A DNA stretch of 55,603 bases from assembly GCA_017646335.1 (NCBI GenBank), contig JAGCMT010000098.1, positions 1-55,603 on the forward strand. The letters run 5' to 3'. Within the stretch, counting starts at the first letter, position 1. The number at the start of each line of letters is the position of its first letter. Under the pieces are notes generated by a model that did not search any database, was not told where the DNA came from, and worked only from the letters and a program-made list of their open reading frames with translations. Source of the DNA: Burkholderiaceae bacterium. GTDB taxonomy: Bacteria; Pseudomonadota; Gammaproteobacteria; Burkholderiales; Burkholderiaceae_F. A program made the position numbers and the translations under genes. Positions 26,123-34,568 of this stretch are shown here, in pieces.

Positions 26123-27397
26123 TTAAGGTTGCGAACGCAATTGACCGGTCACGACCTTGACCCCTTCGGCCAAATCGCCGGAAACAATCTCCGTCTTGGA
26201 TCCGTCCGTTGCTCCGGTCACGACCTTGACCGACTCAAGCTTGCCATTTTGCAAAATCCAAAGCGTCCTTTCGCGCTTTTGGCCACCGGCACGATTAACT
26301 TCTTTCGCCGTCTTTTGTTTCGTATTACGAGCCGGGATTACCAAACTACTGACGCTCGACGTTTTGGTCTCTGTCGCGCCCTTCGGAGTAAAACGTAAAG
26401 CCGTATTCGGAACCAACAAGATGTTTTCGCGACTATCTGTCACAATGCGAGCGGTCGCCGTCATCCCCGGGCGTAACAAACCGCGCTTATTTTCGACGGT
26501 TAAATAACTCGTATACGTCACCACATTATTTGTCATCGTCGGACCGAAAGCGACCTTTTGCAAATCAGCCGGGAACTGACGATTGGGATAGGCACTCACG
26601 GTAAAGGTTGCCTTCTGTCCGGGTTGGACCACGCTCACATCCGCTTCGTCAACGTCAACTTCCAACTCCAATTGACTCAAATCGGTTGCCAGCGTTAACA
26701 ATTCCACGGCTTGCAAAGAGGCAGCCACCGCATAACCGGGCTCCACCGAGCGAGACAAAACAACTCCGTCAATCGGCGACGTAATGAATGCCTTCGAAAG
26801 ATCCGTTTGCTTGGTTTGCAATGTGGCTTGCGCATCCTTAATTTTTGCCATTGCGGTCGCCACACTGGCTTTCGCGCGCTCAAGAACCGCCACCTGCTCA
26901 TCCAATTCACTTTGAGACGGCGTCTTTCCGCCGGAAAGTTTGTGCACCTTCAGCAAGCGGTCATATTTGGTTTTGGCTTCATTCAAAACGGCCTTGGCCT
27001 CCAACTCGTTGGCCTTGGCGCTCTCCAAGCTCGCCTCGGCTTGTTGGACTTGTGCCTTCAACTTTGCCGTGCCCAACTCAATGAGCACTTGACCGACTTT
27101 CACGGTGTCATTGACATCAACCAAAACGCGCGAAACGATCCCAGACAACTCCGAACCGATTGAAACGGTACGCGTCGGCTCCAGTGTCCCATTAGCACTG
27201 ACCTCTACACGTAAGTTCCCTCGTTCAACATCTGCAGTCATATAGCTGACCTTATCGGCACCGGCTCCAATAAACCACCAAGCGCCAAAAGCAACCGCAG
27301 CTGCCACCGTCAATGCCAAGACCTTTTTCTTGCGAGAGCTTTGAGTTTGTCCTGACGACAAGAGTGTCTTGATGGATTCTTTATCGATTTTCTTCAT
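26123..27397 (-). CDS. macA: MacA-like periplasmic adaptor (membrane fusion protein)
   Basis: Links the inner-membrane ABC pump to an outer-membrane channel. The 424-aa protein has a short cytoplasmic stretch, one membrane anchor (VLALTVAAAVAFGAWWFIGA, about residues 27-46), a lipoyl-like half (GTLEPTRTVSIGSELSGIVSRVLVDVNDTVKVGQVL), a coiled-coil hairpin rich in Ala/Glu/Lys (about 115-200), the second lipoyl half (ITSPIDGVVLSRSVEPG) and beta-barrel segments. This order is that of MacA/HlyD adaptors. GGGAG lies about 10 nt upstream of ATG. It sits 6 bp after the outer-membrane channel gene. Confidence 0.92.
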   Translation of the reverse strand: MKKIDKESIKTLLSSGQTQSSRKKKVLALTVAAAVAFGAWWFIGAGADKVSYMTADVERGNLRVEVSANGTLEPTRTVSIGSELSGIVSRVLVDVNDTVKVGQVLIELGTAKLKAQVQQAEASLESAKANELEAKAVLNEAKTKYDRLLKVHKLSGGKTPSQSELDEQVAVLERAKASVATAMAKIKDAQATLQTKQTDLSKAFITSPIDGVVLSRSVEPGYAVAASLQAVELLTLATDLSQLELEVDVDEADVSVVQPGQKATFTVSAYPNRQFPADLQKVAFGPTMTNNVVTYTSYLTVENKRGLLRPGMTATARIVTDSRENILLVPNTALRFTPKGATETKTSSVSSLVIPARNTKQKTAKEVNRAGGQKRERTLWILQNGKLESVKVVTGATDGSKTEIVSGDLAEGVKVVTGQLRSQP

Positions 27398-27403
27398 ATT
27401 GAT

Positions 27404-28810
27404 TTACTCCCCTGTCGTCGTTTGTTGCGGCTTCCAACCGCCACCTAATGTACGGTAAAGATCGATGTGGGCGGTCGCCCAATCGGCTTGGTTGGTTGCC
27501 TGTGTTTCTTGGGCGCTAAAGAGTGAACGTTGAGTTGACAAGACCGTTTGATAGTCCACCAACCCACTTGAATATTGCTGTAATGCCAACTGCGCAGCCA
27601 GTTCGCTACTTTGGGTTGCACGATTTAGCGACGCTTGGCGACGATCTGCCGTCTTCATCGCAGACAAGGCGTTTTCCGTTTCTTCCAAAGCCGCTACGAT
27701 GCTTTGACGATATTGGGCCGTTGCACGATCAAGTGCAGCCTTTTGTTGCTCGGTCTTTGCAATCGTCGAACCCCAATTGATGATCGGCATTGACAAAGAA
27801 GCGATCAATGCGCCAACTCCGGTCCCGGAAGCGCCGAGCGCGCCAATCGTTGCCGCCGTGGTTCCGATCGTTCCCGACAACGAAAGCGAAGGCAAATAAT
27901 CCGCTTGCGCAACACGAACATCTTCCATGGCGGCCAATACCATTTGCTTGGCCGCTTGTACATCAGGACGAAGTTCTAAAACGCGAGCCGGAATGGAAAC
28001 ACTCATCGCTTCGGGAGGTTGAGGAATCGAATCGGTTGCCATTGCCTGAATCTGACCCAAAGGCAACAACGTTAGTCGTGACAAGGCTGTTTGATATTGC
28101 AAAATCGATTGTTCATAGCTCGCAATCGTTGCTTTTGCACTTTCATATTGAGCCACGGCCTGTTCTACATCGGTCGCTTCGACAAGACCGGCCTGATAGC
28201 GCCATTGAGAAAGACTTTTAGCTTCCTCATAAGCATTTAAACTTTTTTGTGCAATCGTGAGTTTTTGCTTGGCCAAACAAAGACGGATATAAGACGAGGC
28301 CACTTCCGCACTCATGGCGCTCTTTGTTTCATCCAAGAGCATAGCCTTGGCCGACGCATTCAACGCAGCGCTACGACGAGCAGCGATATCTCGACCGCCA
28401 AAACTAAAACTCCAAGACGCAGCGGCATCAGCCGAATAGCTCTCATTGGTCACATCGTTGGCTCGTCGACTCGAAGCATCCGCACCAATCGAAGCCGTCG
28501 GCAATAACGAAGCATTGGCACCAAATAGCGACGCTTGTGCTGCACGTAAATTGGATTGAGCAACCACAACATCGGTATTGTTCGACAACGTCGCTTCGAT
28601 CAGCATCATCAAATCTTCATTGTTCCAACGCTTCCACCATTGGGCGGGCGCTTCCAACAACACCTCTTGACTAGGCGATGCAACCTGATTCCACGTAGCA
28701 GGCACCAAGGACTGTTCGTGATCGGGAAGTTGCGCGGGAAAGAGTGCACAACCGGACAAACTGACGGTCGAAATTAATGCGACACAAGGAAAGAACCAGC
28801 GTTTTTTCAT
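27404..28810 (-). CDS. NodT-family outer-membrane efflux lipoprotein (TolC-like)
   Basis: Outer-membrane exit duct for the pump. The 468-aa precursor has a lipoprotein signal with lipobox LSGC (Cys about residue 21). It contains the duplicated outer-membrane efflux pattern: two halves with long helices (AQSNLRAAQASLFGANASLLP and AAKQMVLAAMEDVRVAQADYLPSLSL) and the family RPDVQAA motif. First gene of the efflux operon (channel, adaptor, ATPase, permease, binding protein). The channel gene leading the operon means all parts of a complete tripartite pump are encoded together. Confidence 0.92.
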   Translation of the reverse strand: MKKRWFFPCVALISTVSLSGCALFPAQLPDHEQSLVPATWNQVASPSQEVLLEAPAQWWKRWNNEDLMMLIEATLSNNTDVVVAQSNLRAAQASLFGANASLLPTASIGADASSRRANDVTNESYSADAAASWSFSFGGRDIAARRSAALNASAKAMLLDETKSAMSAEVASSYIRLCLAKQKLTIAQKSLNAYEEAKSLSQWRYQAGLVEATDVEQAVAQYESAKATIASYEQSILQYQTALSRLTLLPLGQIQAMATDSIPQPPEAMSVSIPARVLELRPDVQAAKQMVLAAMEDVRVAQADYLPSLSLSGTIGTTAATIGALGASGTGVGALIASLSMPIINWGSTIAKTEQQKAALDRATAQYRQSIVAALEETENALSAMKTADRRQASLNRATQSSELAAQLALQQYSSGLVDYQTVLSTQRSLFSAQETQATNQADWATAHIDLYRTLGGGWKPQQTTTGE

Positions 28811-28855
28811 AAGCCTTCACACCCATTTACTTTTGAAACAGTTTGCCTCAGATTT

Positions 28856-28883
28856 ATGTAAAGGAGTGAAACAAGAATGTAAA
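28856..28883. promoter_or_regulatory. Phased half-sites between efflux operon and regulator gene
   Basis: ATGTAAA occurs at 28856-28862 and again at 28877-28883, exactly 21 bp apart (two helical turns), with a degenerate GTGAAAC between (GAAAC at 28868). GTAAA-like half-sites thus recur every 10-11 bp, the spacing used by OmpR/CpxR-class regulators; CpxR's known box is GTAAA-N5-GTAAA. They lie 46 bp upstream of the efflux channel start and 126 bp upstream of the regulator start. Confidence 0.5.
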
Positions 28884-28925
28884 TTTTTGAAAGAAATATC
28901 AATCAAAATTTGAATCGAAAACTAA

Positions 28926-28967
28926 TGAGAATTGCTCAGGAAGTTTTGTACAATTTCATTATCATTT
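28926..28967. promoter_or_regulatory. Possible Fur-like elements upstream of the response regulator
   Basis: TGAG-AATTG-CTCA (28926-28938) is an imperfect dyad within AATGAGAATTG, and TTTCATTATCATTT (28954-28967) reads on the other strand as AAATGATAATGAAA. Both resemble parts of a Fur box (GATAATGATAATCATTATC). The match is partial and rests on eye inspection. Confidence 0.3.
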
Positions 28968-29008
28968 GCACGTTTTAAGACACTCTCAGTTTCCATTTTG
29001 CACACACT

Positions 29009-29710
29009 ATGACATCGAAAATTTTCCTTCTGCACCATAACAACACTTACGAAGTATTGTTAGCCGATTTTCTGTCGTTTTGTGGCTTCAACGTTTTACC
29101 GACTTACGCTCATCAAGAGGCTCTTGCCTTGAGCACGTCGCAAGACTTTGATATGGGCATTTTGGATCTCAACAATGAAACGGATTTGGCTTTAATCGAA
29201 AACATTGAGAAATTGCATCCGGGATTTCCAATCATTGCGCTCACTCACAAAAACTCCCCTCAGGAGTTGATTGAGCGTTCAAAATTGCCTTCCAATCAAA
29301 TTATTGAGTTGCCGATTCCGTTGGCAGATATTCTTGATGCGGTTAACAATGTTTTTTCGTCTTCGGAAAACTTCCGTTCCAACAAAATGGCGCCGTTAAC
29401 CATCGGTTCATTGCAATTGGACATCAAGAATCAAAAGGCCTGTATTAACCAAGAGCCTTTTGCCTTGACGTCGACGGAATTTTCATTGTTAGAGCTGTTG
29501 GCAGAAAATTGCGGCCAACCGGTCTCCAAAGACGTCATTTACCCGAAAGTTTTAGGCCGAACCAAAGGTCGATTTGACCGCTCGATTGACGTTCATGTCT
29601 CGAGTATCCGCCATAAATTGCAAGATTTCGGCTGTCATGACGTCGCTATTGAAAGTGTTCGAGGCATTGGTTATCGCCTAGCCTGCAAAAACATTTCAAC
29701 CGAGTCCTAA
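29009..29710 (+). CDS. OmpR-family regulator with degenerate receiver domain
   Basis: DNA-binding regulator divergent from the efflux operon. Residues 1-120 form a receiver-like fold and residues about 130-228 a winged-helix domain (LTSTEFSLLELLAENCGQPVS, RSIDVHVSSIRHKL, SVRGIGYRLA) closest in style to CpxR. In the receiver the phosphoacceptor position is kept (Asp53 in GILDL) and a Thr follows (ALTH), but the two Mg-binding acids after strand 1 are His9-His10 (LLHHNN instead of VDDD), and the usual Lys-Pro of strand 5 is Leu-Pro (ELPIP). Phosphorylation is thus doubtful. No sensor kinase is adjacent. No clear ribosome site precedes ATG. It probably controls the efflux genes and itself; this is inference. 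Confidence 0.9.
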   Translation: MTSKIFLLHHNNTYEVLLADFLSFCGFNVLPTYAHQEALALSTSQDFDMGILDLNNETDLALIENIEKLHPGFPIIALTHKNSPQELIERSKLPSNQIIELPIPLADILDAVNNVFSSSENFRSNKMAPLTIGSLQLDIKNQKACINQEPFALTSTEFSLLELLAENCGQPVSKDVIYPKVLGRTKGRFDRSIDVHVSSIRHKLQDFGCHDVAIESVRGIGYRLACKNISTES

Positions 29711-29744
29711 TTCTCATTTGAGAAACTCTCCGTCCTGCAAAGTT

Positions 29745-29782
29745 CGAGGATTTGTATCGATATATATCAAATCCTCGTCTTT
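29745..29782 (+). terminator. Terminator of the regulator gene
   Basis: A 10-bp perfect stem CGAGGATTTG/CAAATCCTCG (29745-29754 with 29768-29777) is followed by a T-rich tail. Confidence 0.82.
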
Positions 29783-29872
29783 TAGCACCCCCAAAAATCC
29801 TCTTTTGGCGCAAAATGGTAGATGTCGTTACTAAAAAGTGACATCCAATTTTTACTTTGTTAGGGGATTATC

Positions 29873-31924
29873 ATGAGTCAATATCCAGTTGAGAATCTGC
29901 GCACCATTGCCTTTGTCGGTCATGGCTCTAGCGGCAAAACGACCTTAGTGGAATCGCTTCTCTACCGCAACGGCATGATCAAGGAAGTCGGTTCGGTTGA
30001 AAAAGGCACTACGGTTTGTGACTTTGACCCCCTCGAAAAAGAAGTTCAACACTCCTTGCGTACGTCCGTTACGCACCTTGATGCTCAAAAAGACGACGGC
30101 ACGCCCGTTCGTATCCACTTGTTAGACACCCCGGGGAATCCTGACTACGTCGGTCAAGCTCTTGGCGCATTGGACGCCGTCAAGACCGTTTGCGTTGTTG
30201 TTGACGCCACCAAGGGTATTGAATTGATGACCCGTCGTATGATGTCTTGGGCTAAGGAACGTAACCTTTGCCGCATGATCGTCATCAACAAAATCGACCA
30301 ACCGGATGTGGACCTTTACGGTTTGATTCATCAATTGCGTGAAGCTTTCGGTAATGAAGTGCTTCCGTTGAATTTGCCGAACAAGGATTGCAGCCACGTG
30401 ATCGACTGCTTCGACAACGACAAGGGTGAATCCAATTTCGCTAGTGTTGAAGCCGTTCACAACGCCTTTATCGAACGCGTGGTCGAAATGGACGACGCTA
30501 CGATGGAAAAATACCTTGAAGAAGGCACGGTCGATCCGAAGATTTTGCACGCTCCGTTGACGAAGGCTTTGCGCCTCGGTCACATCATCCCGGTCTGCTT
30601 CACGTCTGCTAAGAACTTGATCGGTATGCGCGATTTGATCAAGGTGTTTGTGCGTCACTTGCCGAACCCGACCGAAGCTAACGCTCCGCTCTTCTATCGT
30701 GAAGACGGTTCTGAATACACGACGGTTCCTGATGCTTCTCGCCCGATCGTTGCTCACGTCTTTAAGGTTGTTAACGACCCGTACATCGGCAAGATCGGTT
30801 TGTTCCGCTTGCATCAAGGTTTGATCACCAAGGATGCAACGCTCTACGTTGATAACGGTAAGAAGCCCTTCAAGATTGCCCACCCGATGATGCTCCAAGG
30901 TAAGGACACCATGGAAGTCGACGAAATGAATCCGGGTTACATCGGTGCTGTCGCTAAGGTTGATGACATCGTTTACGGTTCCGTGTTGCATGACGCCTCC
31001 ATCGAGGGCGGCATCCACATGAAAAAGCTCAGCTTCCCGAAGCCGATGTTCGGTTTGGCTGTTAAGCCGGCTCGCCGCGGTGACGAAGGCCGTATGTCCG
31101 AAGTGCTCTTGAAGATGGCTTCCGAAGACCCGACGTTGTCCATCGAACACGATGCCGTGATGAATGAAACGGTTTTGCGTGGTGTAAGCGAACAGCACAT
31201 CAAGACGGTTATCCGCCGTATGGCAATGCAATTTAAGTTGGAAATCCAAACGAGTACGCCGCGTATTCCGTATCGTGAAACGATTTCCGGCAAGGCCGAA
31301 GGTCACGCCCGCCATAAGAAGCAAACGGGCGGCGCCGGTCAATTCGGTGAAGTGTTCTTGCGCGTTGAACCGTTGCCGCGTGGCGCCGGCTTCAAGTTCG
31401 TTGACCAAATCAAGGGCGGTGCCATTCCGTTCAACTTGGTCCCGGCCGTTGAAAAGGGTGTTCGCGAAGTGTTGGATTCCGGTTACGTTGCCGGCTATCC
31501 GATTCAAGACGTTCGTATGACGGTTTACGACGGCAAGTATCACCCGGTCGACAGTAAGGAAATCGCTTTCGTTTCCGCTGGTCGTAAGGCTATGCTCGAA
31601 GCATTGGGCAACGCCAAGCCGACGCTCTTGGAACCGATCGTTCGTATCGACATCGAAGCTCCGGATTCCTGCATGGGCGACATCACGGGCGACCTCGCAA
31701 GCCGTCGCGGTCAAGTCAGCGGTACGGAAAACATTCCGGGCGGTATGATGCATATCACGGGCCGTGTACCGTTGACCGGTTTGGACGGTTACGCCAATCG
31801 CTTGAATGCTTTGACGCAAGGTGCCGGTAGCTACACGATCGAATTGGACGCTTACGAGCCGGTTCCGGCTCAAATCCAAGCCGACTTGGCCAGCAAGTTC
31901 CAACGTAAGGCTGAAGAAGATTGA
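29873..31924 (+). CDS. Elongation factor G-like translational GTPase (EF-G paralogue)
   Basis: Five-domain translational GTPase of the EF-G-like group. G1 is GHGSSGKT (about residues 17-24), G3 DTPGNPDY (about 85-92), G4 NKID (about 140). Domain IV carries HARHKKQTGGAGQFGEV and domain V ends with SMGDITGDLASRRGQVSG. The G3 His of canonical EF-G (DTPGH), which activates the hydrolytic water, is Asn here. The insert-poor layout and 683-aa length fit the EF-G-like (EF-G2) family rather than FusA of the str operon. Such paralogues are often not full translocases. Strong codon bias indicates high expression. Single gene with its own terminator. Confidence 0.9.
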   Translation: MSQYPVENLRTIAFVGHGSSGKTTLVESLLYRNGMIKEVGSVEKGTTVCDFDPLEKEVQHSLRTSVTHLDAQKDDGTPVRIHLLDTPGNPDYVGQALGALDAVKTVCVVVDATKGIELMTRRMMSWAKERNLCRMIVINKIDQPDVDLYGLIHQLREAFGNEVLPLNLPNKDCSHVIDCFDNDKGESNFASVEAVHNAFIERVVEMDDATMEKYLEEGTVDPKILHAPLTKALRLGHIIPVCFTSAKNLIGMRDLIKVFVRHLPNPTEANAPLFYREDGSEYTTVPDASRPIVAHVFKVVNDPYIGKIGLFRLHQGLITKDATLYVDNGKKPFKIAHPMMLQGKDTMEVDEMNPGYIGAVAKVDDIVYGSVLHDASIEGGIHMKKLSFPKPMFGLAVKPARRGDEGRMSEVLLKMASEDPTLSIEHDAVMNETVLRGVSEQHIKTVIRRMAMQFKLEIQTSTPRIPYRETISGKAEGHARHKKQTGGAGQFGEVFLRVEPLPRGAGFKFVDQIKGGAIPFNLVPAVEKGVREVLDSGYVAGYPIQDVRMTVYDGKYHPVDSKEIAFVSAGRKAMLEALGNAKPTLLEPIVRIDIEAPDSCMGDITGDLASRRGQVSGTENIPGGMMHITGRVPLTGLDGYANRLNALTQGAGSYTIELDAYEPVPAQIQADLASKFQRKAEED

Positions 31925-31951
31925 TGCTCATTCTGAGTAACAACCTCTAAC

Positions 31952-31994
31952 AATTGCGGGTATTTTCCATAAAAAATACCCGCAATTTGTTTTT
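31952..31994 (+). terminator. Terminator of the EF-G-like gene
   Basis: A 15-bp perfect stem (31952-31966 with 31973-31987, core GCGGGTATTTT/AAAATACCCGC) is followed by TTTGTTTTT. Confidence 0.9.
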
Positions 31995-31997
31995 AGA

Positions 31998-32633
31998 ATG
32001 CGTGTCACTATGTTTAAAAAATATTTTTCCGCAGGCCTGCTTTTCTGGATCCCCTTGGCCATCACCGTTTGGATCCTCAATATGATTGTCGACTTCGGCG
32101 ATCACCTTCTTGATTTGTTGCCACCGACATGGCGACTCGGCATTGACTTCCCCGGTTTTGGTTTGATTCTTGGCTTTTGCTTGATTCTGGCAACCGGCTT
32201 GGTTGTCGCCAATATTTTGGGACAAAAGCTTGTTCAATTATGGGAATCGCTTTTGGAAAAGATTCCTGTCGTGCGCCCGATTTATTCCGGTGTCAAACAA
32301 ATTGCCAATACCTTGCTAAGTCAACAAGAACGTAGTTTTGAAAAAGCTGTCTTGATTCAATTCCCGCAGCCCGGTCAATGGACGTTGGGTTTAATCGTTA
32401 AATCTGTCGATAAAAACCTTTCCGATATGATGACGGGAGAACCGATGTTGACGGTTTTCGTACCGACAGCACCGAATCCGACCTCCGGTTACGTCGTCAT
32501 GGTTCGACAATCGGACATCCAAGAAACCGATCTCTCGGTCGACGAAGCATTCAAATTCCACGTCTCTTTAGGGGTTGTTTCCCCTAATTTAAGGAACTCT
32601 GCCAAGGTTTCATTAGAAAAAAGTACCAAATAA
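31998..32633 (+). CDS. DUF502 family inner-membrane protein
   Basis: Conserved membrane protein of unknown function. The 211-aa chain has two membrane helices near the N-terminus (YFSAGLLFWIPLAITVWILN and FGLILGFCLILATGLVVANILG) and the family block IPVVRPIYSGVKQIANTLL, followed by a soluble beta-rich domain with VFVPTAPNPTSGYVVMV. DUF502 is often found just upstream of aspS in betaproteobacteria, as here (67 bp). The start is unsure: ATG 31998 and ATG 32010 both lack a clear ribosome site, and both lie right behind the EF-G terminator. Confidence 0.88.
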   Translation: MRVTMFKKYFSAGLLFWIPLAITVWILNMIVDFGDHLLDLLPPTWRLGIDFPGFGLILGFCLILATGLVVANILGQKLVQLWESLLEKIPVVRPIYSGVKQIANTLLSQQERSFEKAVLIQFPQPGQWTLGLIVKSVDKNLSDMMTGEPMLTVFVPTAPNPTSGYVVMVRQSDIQETDLSVDEAFKFHVSLGVVSPNLRNSAKVSLEKSTK

Positions 32634-32700
32634 CCTCACTTCAAGCTAAAATGCTTTGGTTATTTGTTGGGATTTTTTCCCGTTATTGTCTGGAGCTTTT

Positions 32701-34497
32701 ATGCGTACCGAATATTCCGGTCTTATCAATGAGTCTTTCATTGGTCAAACGGTTACTTTGTTTGGTTGGGCCCATCGTCGCCGTGACCACGGCGGTGTGA
32801 TCTTCATCGACTTGCGTGACCGCGAAGGTCTTGTGCAAGTGGTTTGCGACCCGGACCGTCCTGAAGTGTTTGCAACGGCAGACTCTGTTCGTAATGAATA
32901 TTGCTTGAAGGTTGTCGGTCTCGTCCGCGCTCGTCCTGAAGGCACCAATAATGCAGACTTGATCTCTGGCGGCGTGGAAGTGCTTTGCCACGAAATGGAG
33001 ATCCTCAACAAGTCTGAAACGCCCCCGTTCCACCTTGATGACGAAAACTTGTCCGAAACGACGCGTTTGACGTATCGCGTTCTCGACTTGCGTCGTTTGC
33101 AAATGCAAAAGAACTTGAAGTTGCGTTACAAGGTTGCATTGGCTATCCGTAACCACTTGGATCGCTTGGGCTTTATCGACATCGAAACGCCGATGTTGAC
33201 GCGTAGCACCCCGGAAGGTGCTCGTGACTACTTGGTCCCGAGCCGCGTCCATGACGGTAACTTCTACGCTTTGCCGCAATCCCCGCAATTGTTTAAGCAA
33301 TTGTTGATGATGGCAAGCTTTGACCGTTACTATCAAATCGTCAAGTGCTTCCGCGACGAAGACTTGCGTGCCGACCGTCAACCTGAATTTACGCAGGTCG
33401 ATATTGAAACGTCCTTCTTGAACGAATTCGAAATCCGCGACATGATGGAAAACATGATTCGCGACGTGTTCAAGGAAACGGTCAACGTGCAATTGGCTGA
33501 ACAATTCCCGGTCATGAGCTGGCATGAAGCCATGACGCGCTTCGGTTCTGACAAGCCCGACTTGCGCATCAAGGGCATCGAATTGAAGGAAATCACCGAA
33601 TTCGCTAAGGATTGCCAATTCAAGGTCTTTAAGTCCGCTACGGAATTGGCTGACGGTAAGGTCGTTGCTATGAACGTGCCGCACGCAGCAAGCATGCCGC
33701 GCTCTGAAATCGACGCTTACACGGAATTCGTCAAGATCTACGGCGCTAAGGGCTTGGCTTACATCAAGGTCAACGAAAAGGCTAAGGGCCGCGACGGTCT
33801 CCAAAGCCCGATCGTGAAGAACTTGTCCGACGAACTCATCGCTAAGATTTTGGAAGTCACCGGTGCACAAGACGGCGACGTCATCTTCTTCGGTGCAGAC
33901 CGTGCCAAGATCGTTTATGACTCCTTGGGCGCATTGCGCTTGAAGATCGGTCACAGCGAATTCGGTAAGGCTAACGGCTTGTATGAAGACGGCTGGAAGG
34001 CTCTCTGGGTCGTTGACTTCCCGATGTTCGAATACGACGAAGAAGACAACCGTTGGGTTGCTTGCCACCACCCGTTCACGATGCCGAAGGCTGAACACGT
34101 TGACATGTTGGCTACGGATCCGGGCAAGTGCTTGGCTCAAGCCTATGACATGGTCTTGAACGGTTGGGAAATCGGTGGCGGTTCTATCCGTATCCACCGT
34201 GCTGACGTTCAAAGCAAGGTCTTCAGCGCCTTGAACATCGACGAAGAACAAGCTCGTGCCAAGTTCGGCTTCTTGCTTGATGCATTGCAATTTGGCGCAC
34301 CTCCGCACGGCGGTATCGCCTTCGGTCTTGACCGTATCATCACGATCATGGCCGGTGCTCCGTCCATCCGTGACGTGATCGCCTTCCCGAAGACGCAACG
34401 TGCACAATGCTTGCTCACGCAAGCTCCGTCTACGGTTGATGAAAAGCAATTGCGCGAACTCCACATCCGTTTGCGTAATCCGCAACCGATCGAATAA
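32701..34497 (+). CDS. aspS: Aspartyl-tRNA synthetase, probably non-discriminating
   Basis: Class IIb synthetase charging tRNA-Asp and, if non-discriminating, tRNA-Asn. The 598-aa protein has the OB anticodon-binding domain (1-105), motif 2 ([20 protein letters not shown], about 216-235), the bacterial insertion (GAD) domain and motif 3 (GIAFGLDRI). In the anticodon domain it has His30 (RRRDHG) and Gly81 (RPEG). The P. aeruginosa non-discriminating enzyme has His and Gly at these places; E. coli, a discriminating enzyme, has Leu30 and a Lys. This points to Asp-tRNA-Asn formation followed by GatCAB amidation. ATG 32701 follows TGGAG by 5 nt; the longer frame from 32656 lacks support. Strong codon bias. 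Confidence 0.96.
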   Translation: MRTEYSGLINESFIGQTVTLFGWAHRRRDHGGVIFIDLRDREGLVQVVCDPDRPEVFATADSVRNEYCLKVVGLVRARPEGTNNADLISGGVEVLCHEMEILNKSETPPFHLDDENLSETTRLTYRVLDLRRLQMQKNLKLRYKVALAIRNHLDRLGFIDIETPMLTRSTPEGARDYLVPSRVHDGNFYALPQSPQLFKQLLMMASFDRYYQIVKCFRDEDLRADRQPEFTQVDIETSFLNEFEIRDMMENMIRDVFKETVNVQLAEQFPVMSWHEAMTRFGSDKPDLRIKGIELKEITEFAKDCQFKVFKSATELADGKVVAMNVPHAASMPRSEIDAYTEFVKIYGAKGLAYIKVNEKAKGRDGLQSPIVKNLSDELIAKILEVTGAQDGDVIFFGADRAKIVYDSLGALRLKIGHSEFGKANGLYEDGWKALWVVDFPMFEYDEEDNRWVACHHPFTMPKAEHVDMLATDPGKCLAQAYDMVLNGWEIGGGSIRIHRADVQSKVFSALNIDEEQARAKFGFLLDALQFGAPPHGGIAFGLDRIITIMAGAPSIRDVIAFPKTQRAQCLLTQAPSTVDEKQLRELHIRLRNPQPIE

Positions 34498-34517
34498 TCC
34501 TTAACGGATTAACGAAC

Positions 34518-34550
34518 AAAGGCCACCGAAATCGGTGGCCTTTGCTTTTA
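34518..34550 (+). terminator. Terminator of aspS
   Basis: A 12-bp perfect stem AAAGGCCACCGA/TCGGTGGCCTTT with an AA centre is followed by GCTTTTA. It could also serve the convergent lipoprotein gene. Confidence 0.88.
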
Positions 34551-34568
34551 TTGATGAAAAATTAATTT

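Noticed and set aside
30122-31903. 593-codon frame opposite the EF-G-like gene
   Set aside because: Antisense shadow of a biased gene; composition rich in His/Asp/Arg and no motif.
32683-34485. 600-codon frame opposite aspS
   Set aside because: Antisense shadow; no ribosome site or recognisable domain.
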